Shown here in pieces: positions 29,634 to 41,834 of a stretch of DNA of 64,000 bases (the stretch's first letter is position 1; the number at the start of each line of letters is the position of its first letter). Made by a program: the position numbers and the translations under genes. Source of the stretch: Eretmocerus hayati (Eukaryota > Arthropoda > Insecta > Hymenoptera > Aphelinidae). The stretch lies in contig CM056742.1 in NCBI GenBank assembly GCA_029851415.1, forward strand, positions 80,156,748 through 80,220,747. The letters are read 5' to 3'. Under the pieces are notes generated by a model that was not told the DNA's origin, ran no database searches, and saw only the letters and a program-made list of their open reading frames with translations.

Positions 29634-31167
29634 CTGAAAGAGTGAAAGGCTTCTCTCAAAAATATGAGCTCGATATTTCGAATATTATTTGGATGATGGA
29701 TATATATGTGAGCGGTCCAATCCCGTTATGCCGGGATGCCGAGCACGGAGAAGAGCAGTTGCCTATCCTCCCAATGTATTTCGTCAGGATCCGCGCGCAA
29801 TGCTTTTCTTACGGGGAAAAGTGAGAAAAGGCGTGACCTCCTTCGTCTTCCCCGTTCTCCTCCCCTACTAATGTCAGAAGGAAAGTCTTGTTAAGCACCT
29901 CAAAATGAATACTCATCCGATAATTCCAAACCGCAGGCTGTCTGCCACGGACTGTCAGGATGGTTGTCGACGATTTTAGCGATGGACAAGTAATCAAGTG
30001 CGAGTTTCTCTAAAGCTAAAGAAGGAGTAAAAAATATGACACTTTGACTTGTATGATTCTAGTCGTCTGCTTCTTTATTGCATGGCAAACTCTGCCGGTG
30101 CAACAGTTTCTCGCAGACCATCACCTGGCCTGATATTCATAAGTCTGCTTAAGAGGAATTCACAATTTACCATCCATCGTCGACAATTCAGCATCTTGAA
30201 AATCCGTGGCTGATTGCAGTTTGGGGTTTTCAGATGAGTACTTATTTTTAGGTGCTGCAAAATTTGCTTGTGATGTTGTTCTAAACGTGGTCAAAATCAG
30301 GTTAACTTTGTGTCAACAGAGCTATTTCAGACTAGTTCAGATTGAATTTTTTCAATCAACTTGTGGATAGAAACATGTAAAATCAGTGTACAATATGCAG
30401 AGTCAGAGTGTCAGTTGAGCACGATACTTTGTTGTCGAATTTTTACAGGTCAGTCGCAGGATCTGCTATCGGTTGTGACTCTCCTTGGCTGGCCTTGGCA
30501 GTTTACACAGTGCAGGTTCAATTTGACAACATTAATTGGGAAAGTGATAGTCTCTGAAAATGAGTAAATCATATTCATTACCCTATGTTTATTGAAAAGT
30601 CTTTTATCCTCCCAGACTGATCATTCCGTTATTGAAAAACTCAATTTTGCCAGTTTTTTGAGCCTCAACTTCCCTCATCCATGGTTGAGATGAGCTATAC
30701 CAGTCTTTTATGGCTGGAATTTGTTCTTTTCAGTCTCTATTTCATGTAACTATTCTTATTAGTCTGAAGGAAAGTCCCACGCCGTAGAATAGCCAGCTTA
30801 TGGAGAGCTATGGATGCATCAATCTACCTGGGAAAGGCCTATTTGCTGGGATATTGACCCTGGTACTCAGGATGATTCTAGGGAGCGTTGGCAAGTTATG
30901 AGAGTGGTTTGTTACATGTTTTGGTATAACAAAACATATCCTAGAGTTCCAGGAGGATTGGTGAACCGAAGGCCTGGCACCCTCCTTGTCAGTATTTTAT
31001 CTGTCATTTTTCACGGTTTCGACCCCATAACTCGAAACGCATTTCATCAAAAAATATGTACATTAAATATTTTTAGATCTTGAAAAGATAAACAAGAAAT
31101 GTATGTACATATTCTTCCATGTAAGGCCTCCTGTTTCTAATACGAGTCTCAGGCGGAAATACGTTTA

Positions 31168-31740
31168 TTGAGTACGTCCATGTCAAATTCAAACGGTTTC
31201 TGCAGCTATTTTTTTAAAATTCCCATACCATTTTTTTCGACGTGGGGTACCAAAATAAGATGTTTCCTATAGTTTGTAGGTCCAAAAAAATTTTTTTGTC
31301 TCAGATTTTTTTGCAGGTAGTTTATTACTATACAAATCGAAAAAAATGAAATGAAAAAAATCAAAATATACGTCAAAAAAGTTTTGAGCCAAACAGTGAT
31401 TTTTGAGTATTTCAGCTTCCGGATGTTCAAAAAACAACTGGGAGAGGTTTTACTAGTGGTTAATCGATAGCTTTCGAAGTGACCTTTCAAATGCTTTTTG
31501 AGAAATCCAAATTGGTCAAAGCAATCAAAAGTTACGAGCAAAATACGGTAGGATAGTTTCAATTTTTGATTTTTCGGTAAAATCATACTTGTAGGCCTAT
31601 CTGAGACAAAAAAATTTTTGATGGACCTACAAACTATAGGAAACATCTTATTTTGGTACCCTACGTCGAAAAAAAATCGTATGGGAATTTCAAAAAAATA
31701 GCTGCAGATTACCGTTTGAATTTGACATGGACGTACTCAA
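31168..31740. mobile_element. Small inverted-repeat element (MITE-like), about 570 bases
   Basis: The sequence starting TTGAGTACGTCCATG at 31168 returns inverted, ending at 31740. The arms share GACCTACAAACTATAGG or its complement and extend for about 130 bases with mismatches. No transposase and no convincing target duplication are seen. It abuts the outer end of the Polinton right arm. Confidence 0.7.
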
Positions 31741-32275
31741 CTGGAGGACGGAGAGTACAAGTCTCGACATGCTCATGCCAATCAGGGGCAGAGATTCGTT
31801 GAGTATAACCCAAATAATCATGTCTGCACGGGATTAGTACATGAAGTAACATGGGCGGAAAGGAAGATTCCCGCACGAATGTCCGGGAAGAGTGCGAGAA
31901 AGTAACTTTCTCGCGCGGTTCTGGACACGAGTGCGGGACTTTTTCGCCCGCGTTGCTTATACTATTTTAAGCAACCTGTGCGGAAAACTGTGCCTCCACA
32001 ACTTTCAAAACAATTGGCGGTCAGGACTTGAATGAAATGATAACAATTATTATCCTATACTGAGTTCATTCAATTGAAATAAGTATCTTTTAGACCAATG
32101 AATATTCTAAAAACCAAATCACAAAAAGGTACTCATTGCCGAGTACCTTGATCTAATACAAATCAATGGCACATTTCTGAGGATGTCAATTGACCTTCAA
32201 AATGAATCCAATCATTTTGGTGTAGGTAAAGATGGACTTTTGCTATAAGTTTTTTTGTAAACTGGAACAATGTTG
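31741..32275. other. Unassigned spacer
   Basis: About 530 bases between a MITE-like element and the second LINE. Nothing recognisable. Confidence 0.3.
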
Positions 32276-35200
32276 TCACCATTTCAAATGATGTGTCAGA
32301 GCCGCTTGTTCGACAAACTTTTCGAGGGCGTCGGTGGCAGGGAACGGGCGACCGGAGCGCGAAGCCCCCGACTGAAATGAAGTTCTGAAGATGCTATTCT
32401 GCAGCTTGCTAGAGCTCTGGTACGGGTCAGCGAGCGATTTTCCATAATATAGTCTTCCCATGTTGGGCTATCAGGAGAGTCTTTGATGGTTTTGTATTTC
32501 GGGCAGTAGCTGGAGTTGAGCGCACTGATGATGTCCTCGTGCCAGCTTGATCTAGCAAATACTCCTTCCATGTTTGCCAGGGCTTTGGTGGTCGCAACAG
32601 GGTCTTGGAGTTGCCAAAATAGCTGTGCTTAGCTCTCATGAGGATGTTTTTGAGTTGCACAACCCAGTTCAGTTTGTCGTCAGCAGGATTTTTATCGGAT
32701 AGCTCTTTAAGTTTTATGTACATGCGCTTGGGTAGCCTATTCTCGTTATTTTCAGGAGCTCCACCCAGTATTTCAAAGCTCTGCAGGCGACTCCTTTGAA
32801 TAGATCGACATTGCCGGTTTCAAGTCGCAGGAGGTAGCCAGGTGTAGATAAAGGCAGGCTGGGGTACCATTCGTGAAAGTTGTTCTGGATACGTTCGATT
32901 TCGTCGGTGTGGTTCAAACCCCATATTCCAGATCCATAAAGTACTGTAGACGTAACTGTCGGGTCAAAGAGTCTCCGGGCTGCTGCATAGCTAGTATTTT
33001 GGCCAGTACAGAGTACGGGCCATATTGTGTCCAGCGCCGAGTTACCTTTAGTTAGTGCGTTGTCCTTTGCATTTTTGAATGAACCGGTGGCTGAGAAGTT
33101 AACTCCTGGGTAGATATAGTTTTTGACCATACCCAGGGTAACACCATTGAGCTCAATGGGTCGGATTTTCTTTGGTCTTCCGCGTTTTTGGTATGCCATG
33201 ACCATGCTTTTCTCCTTGTTGACTGTGAGGCTTTTGAGAGTGCAGTATTCCGCCAGCGTGTCGAGTTTCTTCTGTAGGTCCACGGGATCTTTCGCTAATA
33301 TTGTTTTGTCATCGGCAAAGAGTAGCAGTCTTATTTCTTCTTCTATTCTAGAATGGCCTCGTTCTTTGAAGAAGTTAACCAGTTCGTGCATGAAGAGTGC
33401 AAAAATTAGTGGACTCAATGAATCACCTTGAGGGACACCTTGTGTCACGTCGATTGGGTTGGTCGACTCGTCGTTTTTGGAGCTTTACACATACAGCAGA
33501 TTTACCGTACAGTCCTTGGAGAGTTCTGATAATCCTTGGGCTTACTCCGGCTGCGCACAGCGCTTCCCATAATTTGCTATGATTGACAGAGTCGAAGGCT
33601 CTTTTGTAATCGGTAAAAGCTGCGTAAAGTTTGCCTCCGGGTTTAGATAGTGCTTCGCCAATTTTGGCATGAAGCGTGGAGATATGGTCTTCGCAGGATC
33701 TTGATGGTTGGAGCCCGATTGGCATTCGGGCAGGATCTCGTATTCTTCAGCCCACGCGATTAAACGTGAGGCAATGGCGGACGTGAAGATTTTGCATATG
33801 AGTGATTCTGGAGCAAGCTGGACAAAACCGTCACCAGGGGGGTCTGGGAAAAATCCGCAAAAATTTTTTTCCATCAGTACTATGTTGAAATAGTACGAAA
33901 AAATTTTTTTCAGATTTTTTCGGCCCCCCCTGTGGGCCCCAGGGCCCATGAAAGGGCCATTTTAGGCCCTTTTTTAGCCTATTCTAGGAAAATCATAGCT
34001 CCGACGCAATTCAATATTTTTCAACGTACTTGGGCGCATTTTCCTCGTCAAGACTAGTACTTTTGAGAAAAAAATTGTCCAAGGCCACTTAGTGAGCCTG
34101 ACGACTTCTGCCACCTATTTATTGAGAGCAAATTTTAGCGATTTTTGGGCTTGCTTCAAAGTGATGTAGCTCCCACTAGACATGTGAAAATCGACTTTTA
34201 CAAGTAGTCATTTGGAAGGTCTTGAAAATACCTACAATTTGCCCACTTGTAAAAGTCAATTATCGCACTTTTTGTTGGAGCTACAGTCGATACAAGTTGA
34301 GCTATTTACGAAAAAGTCGAAAATTCAGGACTCGATTCCAAAAATATATCTTAATTTTTTTTCACCAAACTTGTGCGAAAATGTTCTTTCAGACATCTAC
34401 TTTCAGTAAAAAAAATTTGGCGGAGGTTATTTTTTTTTATTTTTTTTGCCGAGCGTTACAAAATGCCGCATTTCGTGGTTTTAGCAAAAACAGCATCTTT
34501 GACCACGGTCACATATGCTCCCATCTGGACTGATGTGCACCAATATGTGTGAAAGTACTCGTCAAAGTACCCCCAAGTACGTGTAAGAGGTTGCGGGGAC
34601 GAGCCTCCACCCAGGAGCGAGCTGTAGGTTCTATTTACCGTGTCAAAAATAGGCATTATTTTGGCTATTCGAGCGTAAGCGACTGAGAGCATGATTTTAC
34701 TCGTTCTGGCTCACAAATGAGATAATGGGGTAGAATGAGGATCCAAACATATTTTTCCGACTCAAAATGACCATCTAAACACAATTCCGAGGTCAGTTTT
34801 GCTCTAAATAGTCGTCCCTCTGCCCCTCAAGAACTTAGATTCTGTCGACGGGTTCTGACCCGTTGAGGCACTAGACGACATTCTAGAGTTAAACTGACCT
34901 CGGAATTGTGTTTAGATGATCATTTTGAGTCGGAAAAATATGTTTGGATCCTCATTCTACCCCATTATCTCATTTGTGAGCCAGAACGAGTAAAATCATG
35001 CTCTCAGTCGCTTACGCTCGAATAGCCAAAATAATGCCTATTTTTGACACGGTAAATAAAACCTACAGCTCGCTCCTGGGTGGAGGCTCGTCCCCGCAAC
35101 CTCTTACACGTACTTGGGGGTACTTTGGGGAGTACTTTCACACATATTAAAGCACATCAGTCCAGATGGGCCCATATGTGACCGTGGTCAAAGATGCTGT

Positions 35201-37026
35201 TTTTGCTAAAACCACGAAATGCGGCATTTTGTAACGCTCGTCAAAAAAAATAAAAAAAAATAACCTCCGCCAAATTTTTTTTACTGAAAGTAGATGTCTG
35301 AAAGAACATTTTCGCACAAGTTTGGTGAAAAAAAATTAAGATATATTTTTGGAGTCGAGTCCTGAATTTTCGACTTTTTCGTAAATAGCTCAACTTGTAT
35401 CGACTGTAGCTCCAACAAAAAGTGCGATAATTGACTTTTACAAGTGGGCAAATTGTAGGTATTTTCAAGACCTTCAAAATGACTACTTGTAAAAGTCGAT
35501 TAGCACATGTCTAGTGGGAGCTACATCACTTTGAAGCAAGCCCAAAAATTGCTAAAATTTGCTCTCAATAAATAGGTGGCAGAAGTCGTCAGGCTCACTA
35601 AGTGGCCTTGGACAATTTTTTTCTCAAAAGTACTAGTCTTGACGAGAAAAATGCGCCCAAGTACGTTGAAAAATATTGAATTGCGTCGGAGCTATGATTT
35701 TCCTAGAATAGGCTAAAAATGGGCCTAAAATGGCCCTTTCATGGGCCCTGGGGCCCACAGGGGGGGCCGAAAAAATCTGAAAAAAATTTTTTCGTACCAT
35801 TTTAACATAGTACTGATGAAAAGAAGATTTTTCCGAGACCCCCCTGGTGACGGTTTTGTCCAGCTTGCTCCAGAATCACTCATATACATCTGATCATAGC
35901 CAGGCCACGGTAGTTTGCAGGATCATGAATATCACCTTCCTTGTGCACAAGAAAGATCTCTGAGTTGTACCAGCTGTCAGGCACCGTCGCTGTTGAGAAT
36001 ATTTCGTTGGAGAGGTGAGTCAAGTAGTAGATCCACTTCGCTGGTAGGAATGTGAAGAATGGGTTAGGCACACCATCTTGGCCAGGGGATTTATTTTGCC
36101 TAAGGCTGTCCGCTATGGTTTGGATCTCTTCTTCGGTGAAATCTTTGTCCAAAATGGGATTTTCGGCTCCAAAAGATGTTTCTAAGGAAATACACCTAAG
36201 ATAACTTCCTATATCTTCATAAAACTTCTCGATTACAGTGCGTGAGATTGGGCACATGGCTGATCTTCCTCGGCGCTTGAGTTGTTTGACTGTATTCCAA
36301 AAACTACGGTGGTTTTCCTTGACATTGGCCAAAAGTGACTGATGGTGTAAGCGAAGTGCGATCTTTTTCTCTTCGTATTGTACTTCCAAGAGCTTGCGTT
36401 GTGTCAAATATTTTTCTTAGTATGCTGCTTCTTCTCGATCTGGACCATTGGTGGTATAGGTTAGTCTGTTTGGCGTAGGCTTTGCGGCATTCTTTGTCGA
36501 ACCATGGTTCGTCTCTAGTGCAGAGGTTGGCGTCTGGATGAAATTTTCTCGTAAGGCCCGGATGAGAGGCGGAGCGTTTAATCGTATCTATCACTGCATT
36601 GCTGAGCTGTTCTACGTCATGAGATTCGATGTCAAAAGTATCTTGCTCGGCCATGTGGTTGATATAGTCCACCCATTTGCTCCGGTCCCAGCAGTATTTC
36701 GTTTTCGAACTACTCGCCTCGTCAGGAGTGCGGATAGGTATCGGAGCTATGTGGTGCATTTTCGCTACCACAGGCAGATGGTCTGATGAGCCAATATTGG
36801 TGACAGAGAAGTCTGAAAGTACGCCAAGTCCTCCATGGTTTGTCCATATATAATCAATTGCACTACTGCCATTGCTGCCAATGGAGGTCATCTCGTCGTT
36901 GCAGTCGGTCCTTCTCCGCCCATTCAGTACCATCAAGACTGAATTTTCAAATTCTCGCAGCAAAATTCCACCTTGTTTGTTGAGCATTTCCTCGAGCAGT
37001 TCCTCGAGATCGTGTATCAAAATCAT
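32276..37026 (-). mobile_element. Second LINE, 5'-truncated and split by a foldback element
   Basis: On the minus strand, pieces in order are the end of the endonuclease and linker (37026-36304, with SAIDYIWTNHGG and GSSDHLPVVAKM), the start of the reverse transcriptase (36407-35883, NKSPGQDGVPNPF, DPANYRGLAMI), then after the foldback FTSAIASRLIAWAEEY, AFTDYKRAFDSVNH, QGVPQGDSLSPLIF and LLLFADDKTIL, and a thumb/C-terminal part to 32276. Several frameshifts break the frame. The endonuclease start is missing, so the copy is truncated at its 5' end near 37030. It belongs to a different family from the LINE at 24-29.5 kb. Confidence 0.85.
33799..35882. mobile_element. 2.1-kb foldback (long inverted-repeat) element with TA target site
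   Basis: Two arms of about 1 kb (33799-34812 and about 34870-35882) are near-perfect reverse complements around a spacer of about 60 bases. Tips read TGAGTGATTCTGGAGC and their complement. The dinucleotide TA stands just outside both tips, and removing the element restores the reverse transcriptase reading across the site, so the insertion point is certain. No transposase is seen; short frames inside the arms are mirrored and not convincing. It is probably a non-autonomous element moved by a TA-targeting transposase. Confidence 0.88.
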
Positions 37027-37398
37027 GATCCAAAATATGCATGTTGAGAGTCTTTGAAAGATCGAATCTTAGAGCTATACAAGAGATCATCATTCACAAT
37101 ACAATAACTCCACGAGTCCACCAAATCACATCAAGGGCATACAGCATGCAAACATTTCAGGAAGAAATCTCACAGGAATTATCAATGAAATATTTTACAA
37201 ACTTCACAGGAACATTTAAGGAGAATATTCCTCCATATTCGAATGAAAAGTGCCGATGAAATCTCCAAAAAACCTCGCAGAAACATGCCAGGTAACCAGT
37301 TCGTGATATTTCATTGTCATATTGCATAGATATCTTCCTAGGAGCCCCCGGAAACATTTCATGGAATATGACTCATTATTTTTCAGAAACATTCCTTA
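37027..37398. other. Unassigned sequence between LINE and LTR element
   Basis: No gene recognised. Loose repetition of CAGGAACATTT-like words. Its end resembles the sequence before the second copy of the 302-base repeat at 44555-45130, which fits the LTR element having inserted into that repeat family. Confidence 0.3.
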
Positions 37399-37403
37399 CT
37401 CTC

Positions 37404-37933
37404 TGTTCGTGTGCGCGCGAGCATTTAAACTTTATGCCTATATATTAGAGCCTGCTCGATGTGAAATGCTCGGTCGTTGCCTTTACTCTCCTTATTCTCG
37501 TATGATTGATGGTTGTCACCTCATTGGCCAAAATTGTATCGGCTGACCAGAGCAACGACCGAGGATTCTCACGTCGAGCTGTGCTCATTGCTCGGTTCGC
37601 GTTAGTTAGCCATCGGTCTGTGGAGTTTGCAAGATGTGCAGCTCTAGCGTCGTCGCGCCCGAGTATCTATCTCGCGTCGGTGCTCGCCCGCGACAAGTAG
37701 TTTTTCTCTAACTTGCAATAGTTTTTCTCTCTTAATTTTCCCCCGCGCCGCGCAAGCGATTCTCCGCGATTCTCATCTTTTTTACCCTCTGTTCTTACAC
37801 CTATTCTTCAGAATATAGTGATACTTCTTTCATTATATCTCGTGAGTGTTATTTGTGAACCCTTTCCATTTCCCCACGATTTCTCCACACTAGAATGGGC
37901 TCCGAGGTTCCGTCAGAACACCTCGCCCCAACA
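37404..37933 (+). repeat. 5' LTR of the BEL/Pao element
   Basis: 530 bases, starts TGTTCGTGTGCGCGCGAGC and ends CCCCAACA. It contains a TATATATTA-like box near 37438 and a pyrimidine-rich 3' half. It is the pair of 44025-44554. Confidence 0.93.
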
Positions 37934-39046
37934 TTTTGGTAGCAGAGCTTGGTGGAAATCGTGCCGTTTTTCAGTCCTCGCGAAAATCGAGTCGCGTGCG
38001 AGAATCGCGAATTGTTGCGCGCGCGCGCGGGAAAACTCAGTGTCGCGGGCTAATTTTATAGTGCAGTGCTGTGTGCTAGTGTGGTTGCAATAATAATTGC
38101 ACCGCACACTCGTGCTTACTCAACACTCGTGCACCAGCACCGGGGCTCTCTGAGGTGGCCCAGGCACCGGCGCAGAGGCGATCGACGACGTAGCAGACCA
38201 CCTCGCCAGGAGGCGAGGCTTGACTGGAAGGAGGCAGCAGCCCTGCGACAGTCATCGGTCGCAGCTTGCAGTTGACCCGTACCCAAGTGCATCATCATCA
38301 GCGCTTCGGGTCAACGTTGCTGTCGTCTCGGCGTCCTGCCTCAGCGACGTCGAGCACCTTCCGGAATCCTCGGGAGCAGCGAGGAGGGCAAAGGAGGAGA
38401 GGGGAAGCCGCGGCAATCCAGCCGCGGTGGGTGAGTGCTGTATCGTTCCTTATATATAGTACATACACTCACACCATCTGAATTCAAATCTTGGGCGAGG
38501 CGCGAAATTGCGCGCTCTCGCGTTGCTCCCCTCCCGCCCGCCCCATCCGCTGTCCACTAGAGGCAGCTATAGTTGCTGCATACTACACATACATGCACGC
38601 TATGTGTGTGTTACCGTCCCTTGCTGCGGGGCTCGCTCACCGAGTCTATTAGCTCCAATACTCGCGATACTTGATCAGCTGTTTTTAGCGCTGTCTTTCT
38701 CGCTCTTGTTGCGTCGCGTGGACAGACTCGGCTGCTGCGGTATGCTCGTATGGTCGAGCATTATACTTGCAAGCAGTAATATTCAATCAGCGAGTCACGC
38801 TCAGCTGATCTCGTGCTCCCTCGTATACGTGGCTAACTATATGTACATGTGATCACTTGTGCTATCTGTCCTTGTTTCCTGCCATACCCTCGCTTGTGCC
38901 TTGTCCCTTGTCCTTGTCCTATCACAACCTATTCAATCTAGTCAATTCTTTAGAATTTTACGTGCACCTTGGGTACGTGATTCTAAGCCTTATTGTGTTC
39001 AATTATAGAGTTGTTTTTGCTTGTTTCCATTAACAAACTTAAAATC

Positions 39047-40412
39047 ATGGCTGATACGTCAGCAGCAGAATTGAGTTTGAAGATTGAAAGATTAGAACGT
39101 CTTAGGAGATATATCACTAATTTCATTGGAAATGCTAAGAAATTAACAACGGAGCAAAAGCGCAAACAAGCTGCGTACGTGTCGAAAAAACTCAGTGATC
39201 TGACAGATTACTGGATAGAATTCAAAGCTCATTATGAGTTTGCGTACGCACATAAAGCCATTTTGCCAGATGATGAATTTTTTGAGGACGATTTTTTTCC
39301 TGAGATTGAGGATGCAGTGGCACGACACCATGGTACGCTGCAGTCTTGGCTGCCTCCCCTTGCTCAAACACAACAAAATGCTTCAATGCAGAGTAGTAGT
39401 ACCGATCCAGTCACTTTTTTACAAATTTTAGCTCAGCAATCATATCAGTTTGAAAGATTTCTCAAGCCAGCTTCGGAAATTCAGTCAGTCCCTCCAATTG
39501 CTATGCCGACTTTTTCAGGTAAGCAAGAGGATTGGGAAGTTTTTAAACTTCGGTTTGAAGCAGCTGTGTTGAATAAAGCTTATAGTGATGGACTCAAAAT
39601 TCAATATCTTCTTGACGCGATCCTAGGGGTCGGCAGCTGAGATGCTGAGAGGTACTCCGCCTGAAGGCACAAATTTTAGACCATCTTGGGACAAACTTTG
39701 TCGTCGTTATGACCATCCTCGGCGTCGAATGACCACCCATATGCACGCGCTTCAGTCGTTGAAACCATTGACAGAAAAGTCACCTGCCAAGCTCAATGAG
39801 CTTTTGAACAAAGCAGAACAAGCGGTGCAAGGGTTTAAAGACCTCGCATGTCCTGTAGATACTTGGGATTGTATTATCGTGTACTGCGTTGTCAGCAACT
39901 TAGACCCTAGCACTCGTGAAGCTTGGGAACTTAATCAGATGTCAGTGCCAGGTTTCTCGAGTTATAGTGACTTATTGAAATTCATTGAAAACCGCATTTG
40001 CGCGCTCGAATCAGCAGCTGTTTATGCTGCACTCAACTCGGCATCAAACCAGAATCAAAGCTCGTCAAAGCCTCGTTCTTCCACTCAAAATACTAGTCCA
40101 AAAAATCCCCTTGCTGTGAATGTTGCCAATGTAGGATCAAACAACAAATCGGGTTCAACAGCAGCCCCATCCTCGGAAAATTTACCTACTTGCCCTTGCT
40201 GTAAAGAAAAGCACTACATTCATATGTGTAAGACTTTTGCGAATTGGAACGTCAAGCAACGTTAAGAGCTCGTGAAACAAAAGCCCATGTGTATCAACTG
40301 CTTACGTTCAAATCATTATCTCAAAGACTGTAAGTCTCAAAACCGTTGTTCAATTTGCAAAGGTGCTCATCATACGAAGCTGCACACTGGTGCTTATACG
40401 AAGAAACCCGAG
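39047..40412 (+). pseudogene. gag: BEL/Pao gag, one frameshift and one stop
   Basis: From MADTSAAELSLKIERLERL at 39047 the frame has a coiled N-terminus and the conserved LPTFSG-like step (here MPTFSGKQEDWEVFKLRF). A one-base shift near 39630 leads into AAEMLRGTPPEG, the capsid-like region with the LNELLNKAEQAVQGF helix, and Cys-rich zinc knuckles (CPCCKEKHYIHMC, CINCLRSNHYLKDC, CSICKGAHHTKLH). A TAA at 40263-40265 lies between the first and second knuckle. The 1.1-kb leader 37934-39046 has no convincing gene. Confidence 0.88.
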
Positions 40413-41834
40413 AATAAGACGGATGAATCGGATAAAGCGTCCATCTCGTCTCCAAAGATTGTCGCTAATACAGCGATAGTTGGGAGAACTTGTTTGCTCG
40501 CAACTGCCCGCGTGATCTTGGAATCTCCATCAGGGGAATCACTTGAAGTTAGAGCACTTATTGATCCGGGGGCAGAACGATCATTCTTGACAGAGCGAGT
40601 AGCTCATGCCTTATGCTTGCCATTAACAAAAATATCACAAGATGTAACTTTCCTTGGGGGGGGGGGGGGGGAGGCTGGGCTCACTGTACGTTCAGAAGCT
40701 TCGATGCAGCTGCGCTCACCTATACGCTCTGACTACCAACTTGAATTTTCAGCTCTCATTTTGAATGAGCTCACTCGTGTTCTAACAGCTAGCAAAGTCG
40801 ATGTTAGCTCTTGCACCCATTTGAGACACCTTCAACTGGCCGATCCTAATTTTACGTCACCGCAAAAAATTGATTGTGTATTAGCTGCTGATGTTTATGC
40901 ATCAATTATTCTACCAGGATTGAGGAAGGGCAAGATTAATGACCCTGCGGCGCGAAATTCAGTGTTTGGTTGGTTTATCACTGGTAACACTAACTCGTCT
41001 GACGCTAGTTCAACGTCATCTTGTAGTGCTCTTCATGTTGCCCTCGTTGATCCCTTATCAGAAAAACTTCAAAAATTCTGTGAAGTAGAAGAACTTCCTC
41101 ATTCTCCAAAACCGGTGTCCCCCGATGATCAATATTGTGAGGAATATTTCAAGTCCACGGTGTCCTCCACACCAGAAGGGCGTATAATTGTTCGCTTGCC
41201 ATTTAAACAAGATCTTGAAATTCCCGATTTTTCCGATTCGAGGGACATTGCCGCTGCCTGCTTGCTACGATCGGAACGCAAACGCCAGCGCGATCAACAT
41301 CTTGACGCTGCATGTACGGGCTTCATGAAGGAGTACGAGGAACTCGGACATATGCAGCTTGCTGAGGAGACTAATCGACCGAAGGTCTACTTGCCACACC
41401 ATCCTGTTTTTCGGCGTGAAACGAACGAGATAAGAGTGGTAATCAACGCATCACAACATGGAAGTGATGGATATTGTATCAATGATTTTTTGCTCCCTGG
41501 CCCAAAACTTCAAAAGGATATCACCCACGTCATTATGCGCTGGAGATTTTTCAAATTCGTATTCGTCACCGATATCGTTAAAATGTTTCGGCAAGTATTG
41601 ATTCATCCGGACGATTGTGACTGGCAACGGATCGTGTGGAGGGATAATCGTTCCTCAAGAATTCTTGATTTTAACTTGCTCACCATAACATATGGAACTG
41701 CTTGTGCGCCATTTTTCGCACTCAGAGTTTTGATTTATCTAGCTGGAAAGTATGGCGAAGAATTTCCACTTGCCGCAAAAACCCTGCTTTTGTTGAGCTA
41801 CGTCGACGATATTTTTGGAGGGGAGATACCTTGA
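40413..41834 (+). pseudogene. pol: BEL/Pao pol, protease and first half of reverse transcriptase
   Basis: The aspartic protease is seen as VRALIDPGAERSFLTE. A run of 14 G lies in the protease region near 40657. Reverse transcriptase follows: VYLPHHPVFRRE, IRVVINAS, FVTDIVKMFRQVLIHP and LLLLSYVDDIFGG, whose YVDD is the catalytic box. The frame ends at 41834, and RT continues in another frame from about 41820, so a one-base shift lies just after the catalytic box. Confidence 0.9.

Larger units (their letters stand above)
487..31169. mobile_element. Polinton/Maverick-type (adintovirus-like) endogenous virus
   Basis: Between two inverted arms lie the hallmark genes of Polintons: rve integrase with chromodomain, double-jelly-roll major capsid, penton-like capsid protein, adenain-type protease, FtsK/HerA-type packaging ATPase and protein-primed DNA polymerase B, plus a PLA2 domain of the kind seen in adintoviruses. 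Subtracting the 5.4-kb LINE at 24.2-29.56 kb leaves about 25 kb, within the usual Polinton size. Gene blocks alternate in strand: plus 1.9-4.5, minus 4.6-9.8, plus 9.9-13.6, minus 13.8-18.1, plus 21.3-23.5 kb. Stops and frameshifts in six loci show this copy is inactive. The exact termini and target duplication are not resolved because other repeats abut both arms. Confidence 0.93.
24107..31169. repeat. Right terminal inverted repeat of the Polinton, split by a LINE
   Basis: The inner piece 24107-24200 and the outer piece 29563-30989 together are the reverse complement of 487-1698. The LINE at 24201-29562 sits in the GA repeat, expanded here to about 70 bases at 29563-29632. A second insert of about 400 bases (roughly 29871-30272) has no match in the left arm and shows no credible gene. 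At 30990-31143 a further segment interrupts the arm before GAGTCTCAGGC resumes at 31144. Confidence 0.8.

Noticed and set aside
29537..29824. ORF with a long Arg-Glu repeat start
   Set aside because: The start is the GA microsatellite and the rest is the inverted arm.
34212..35477. Mirrored ORFs in the foldback element as a transposase
   Set aside because: Both arms give the same short low-complexity peptide and no catalytic motif.
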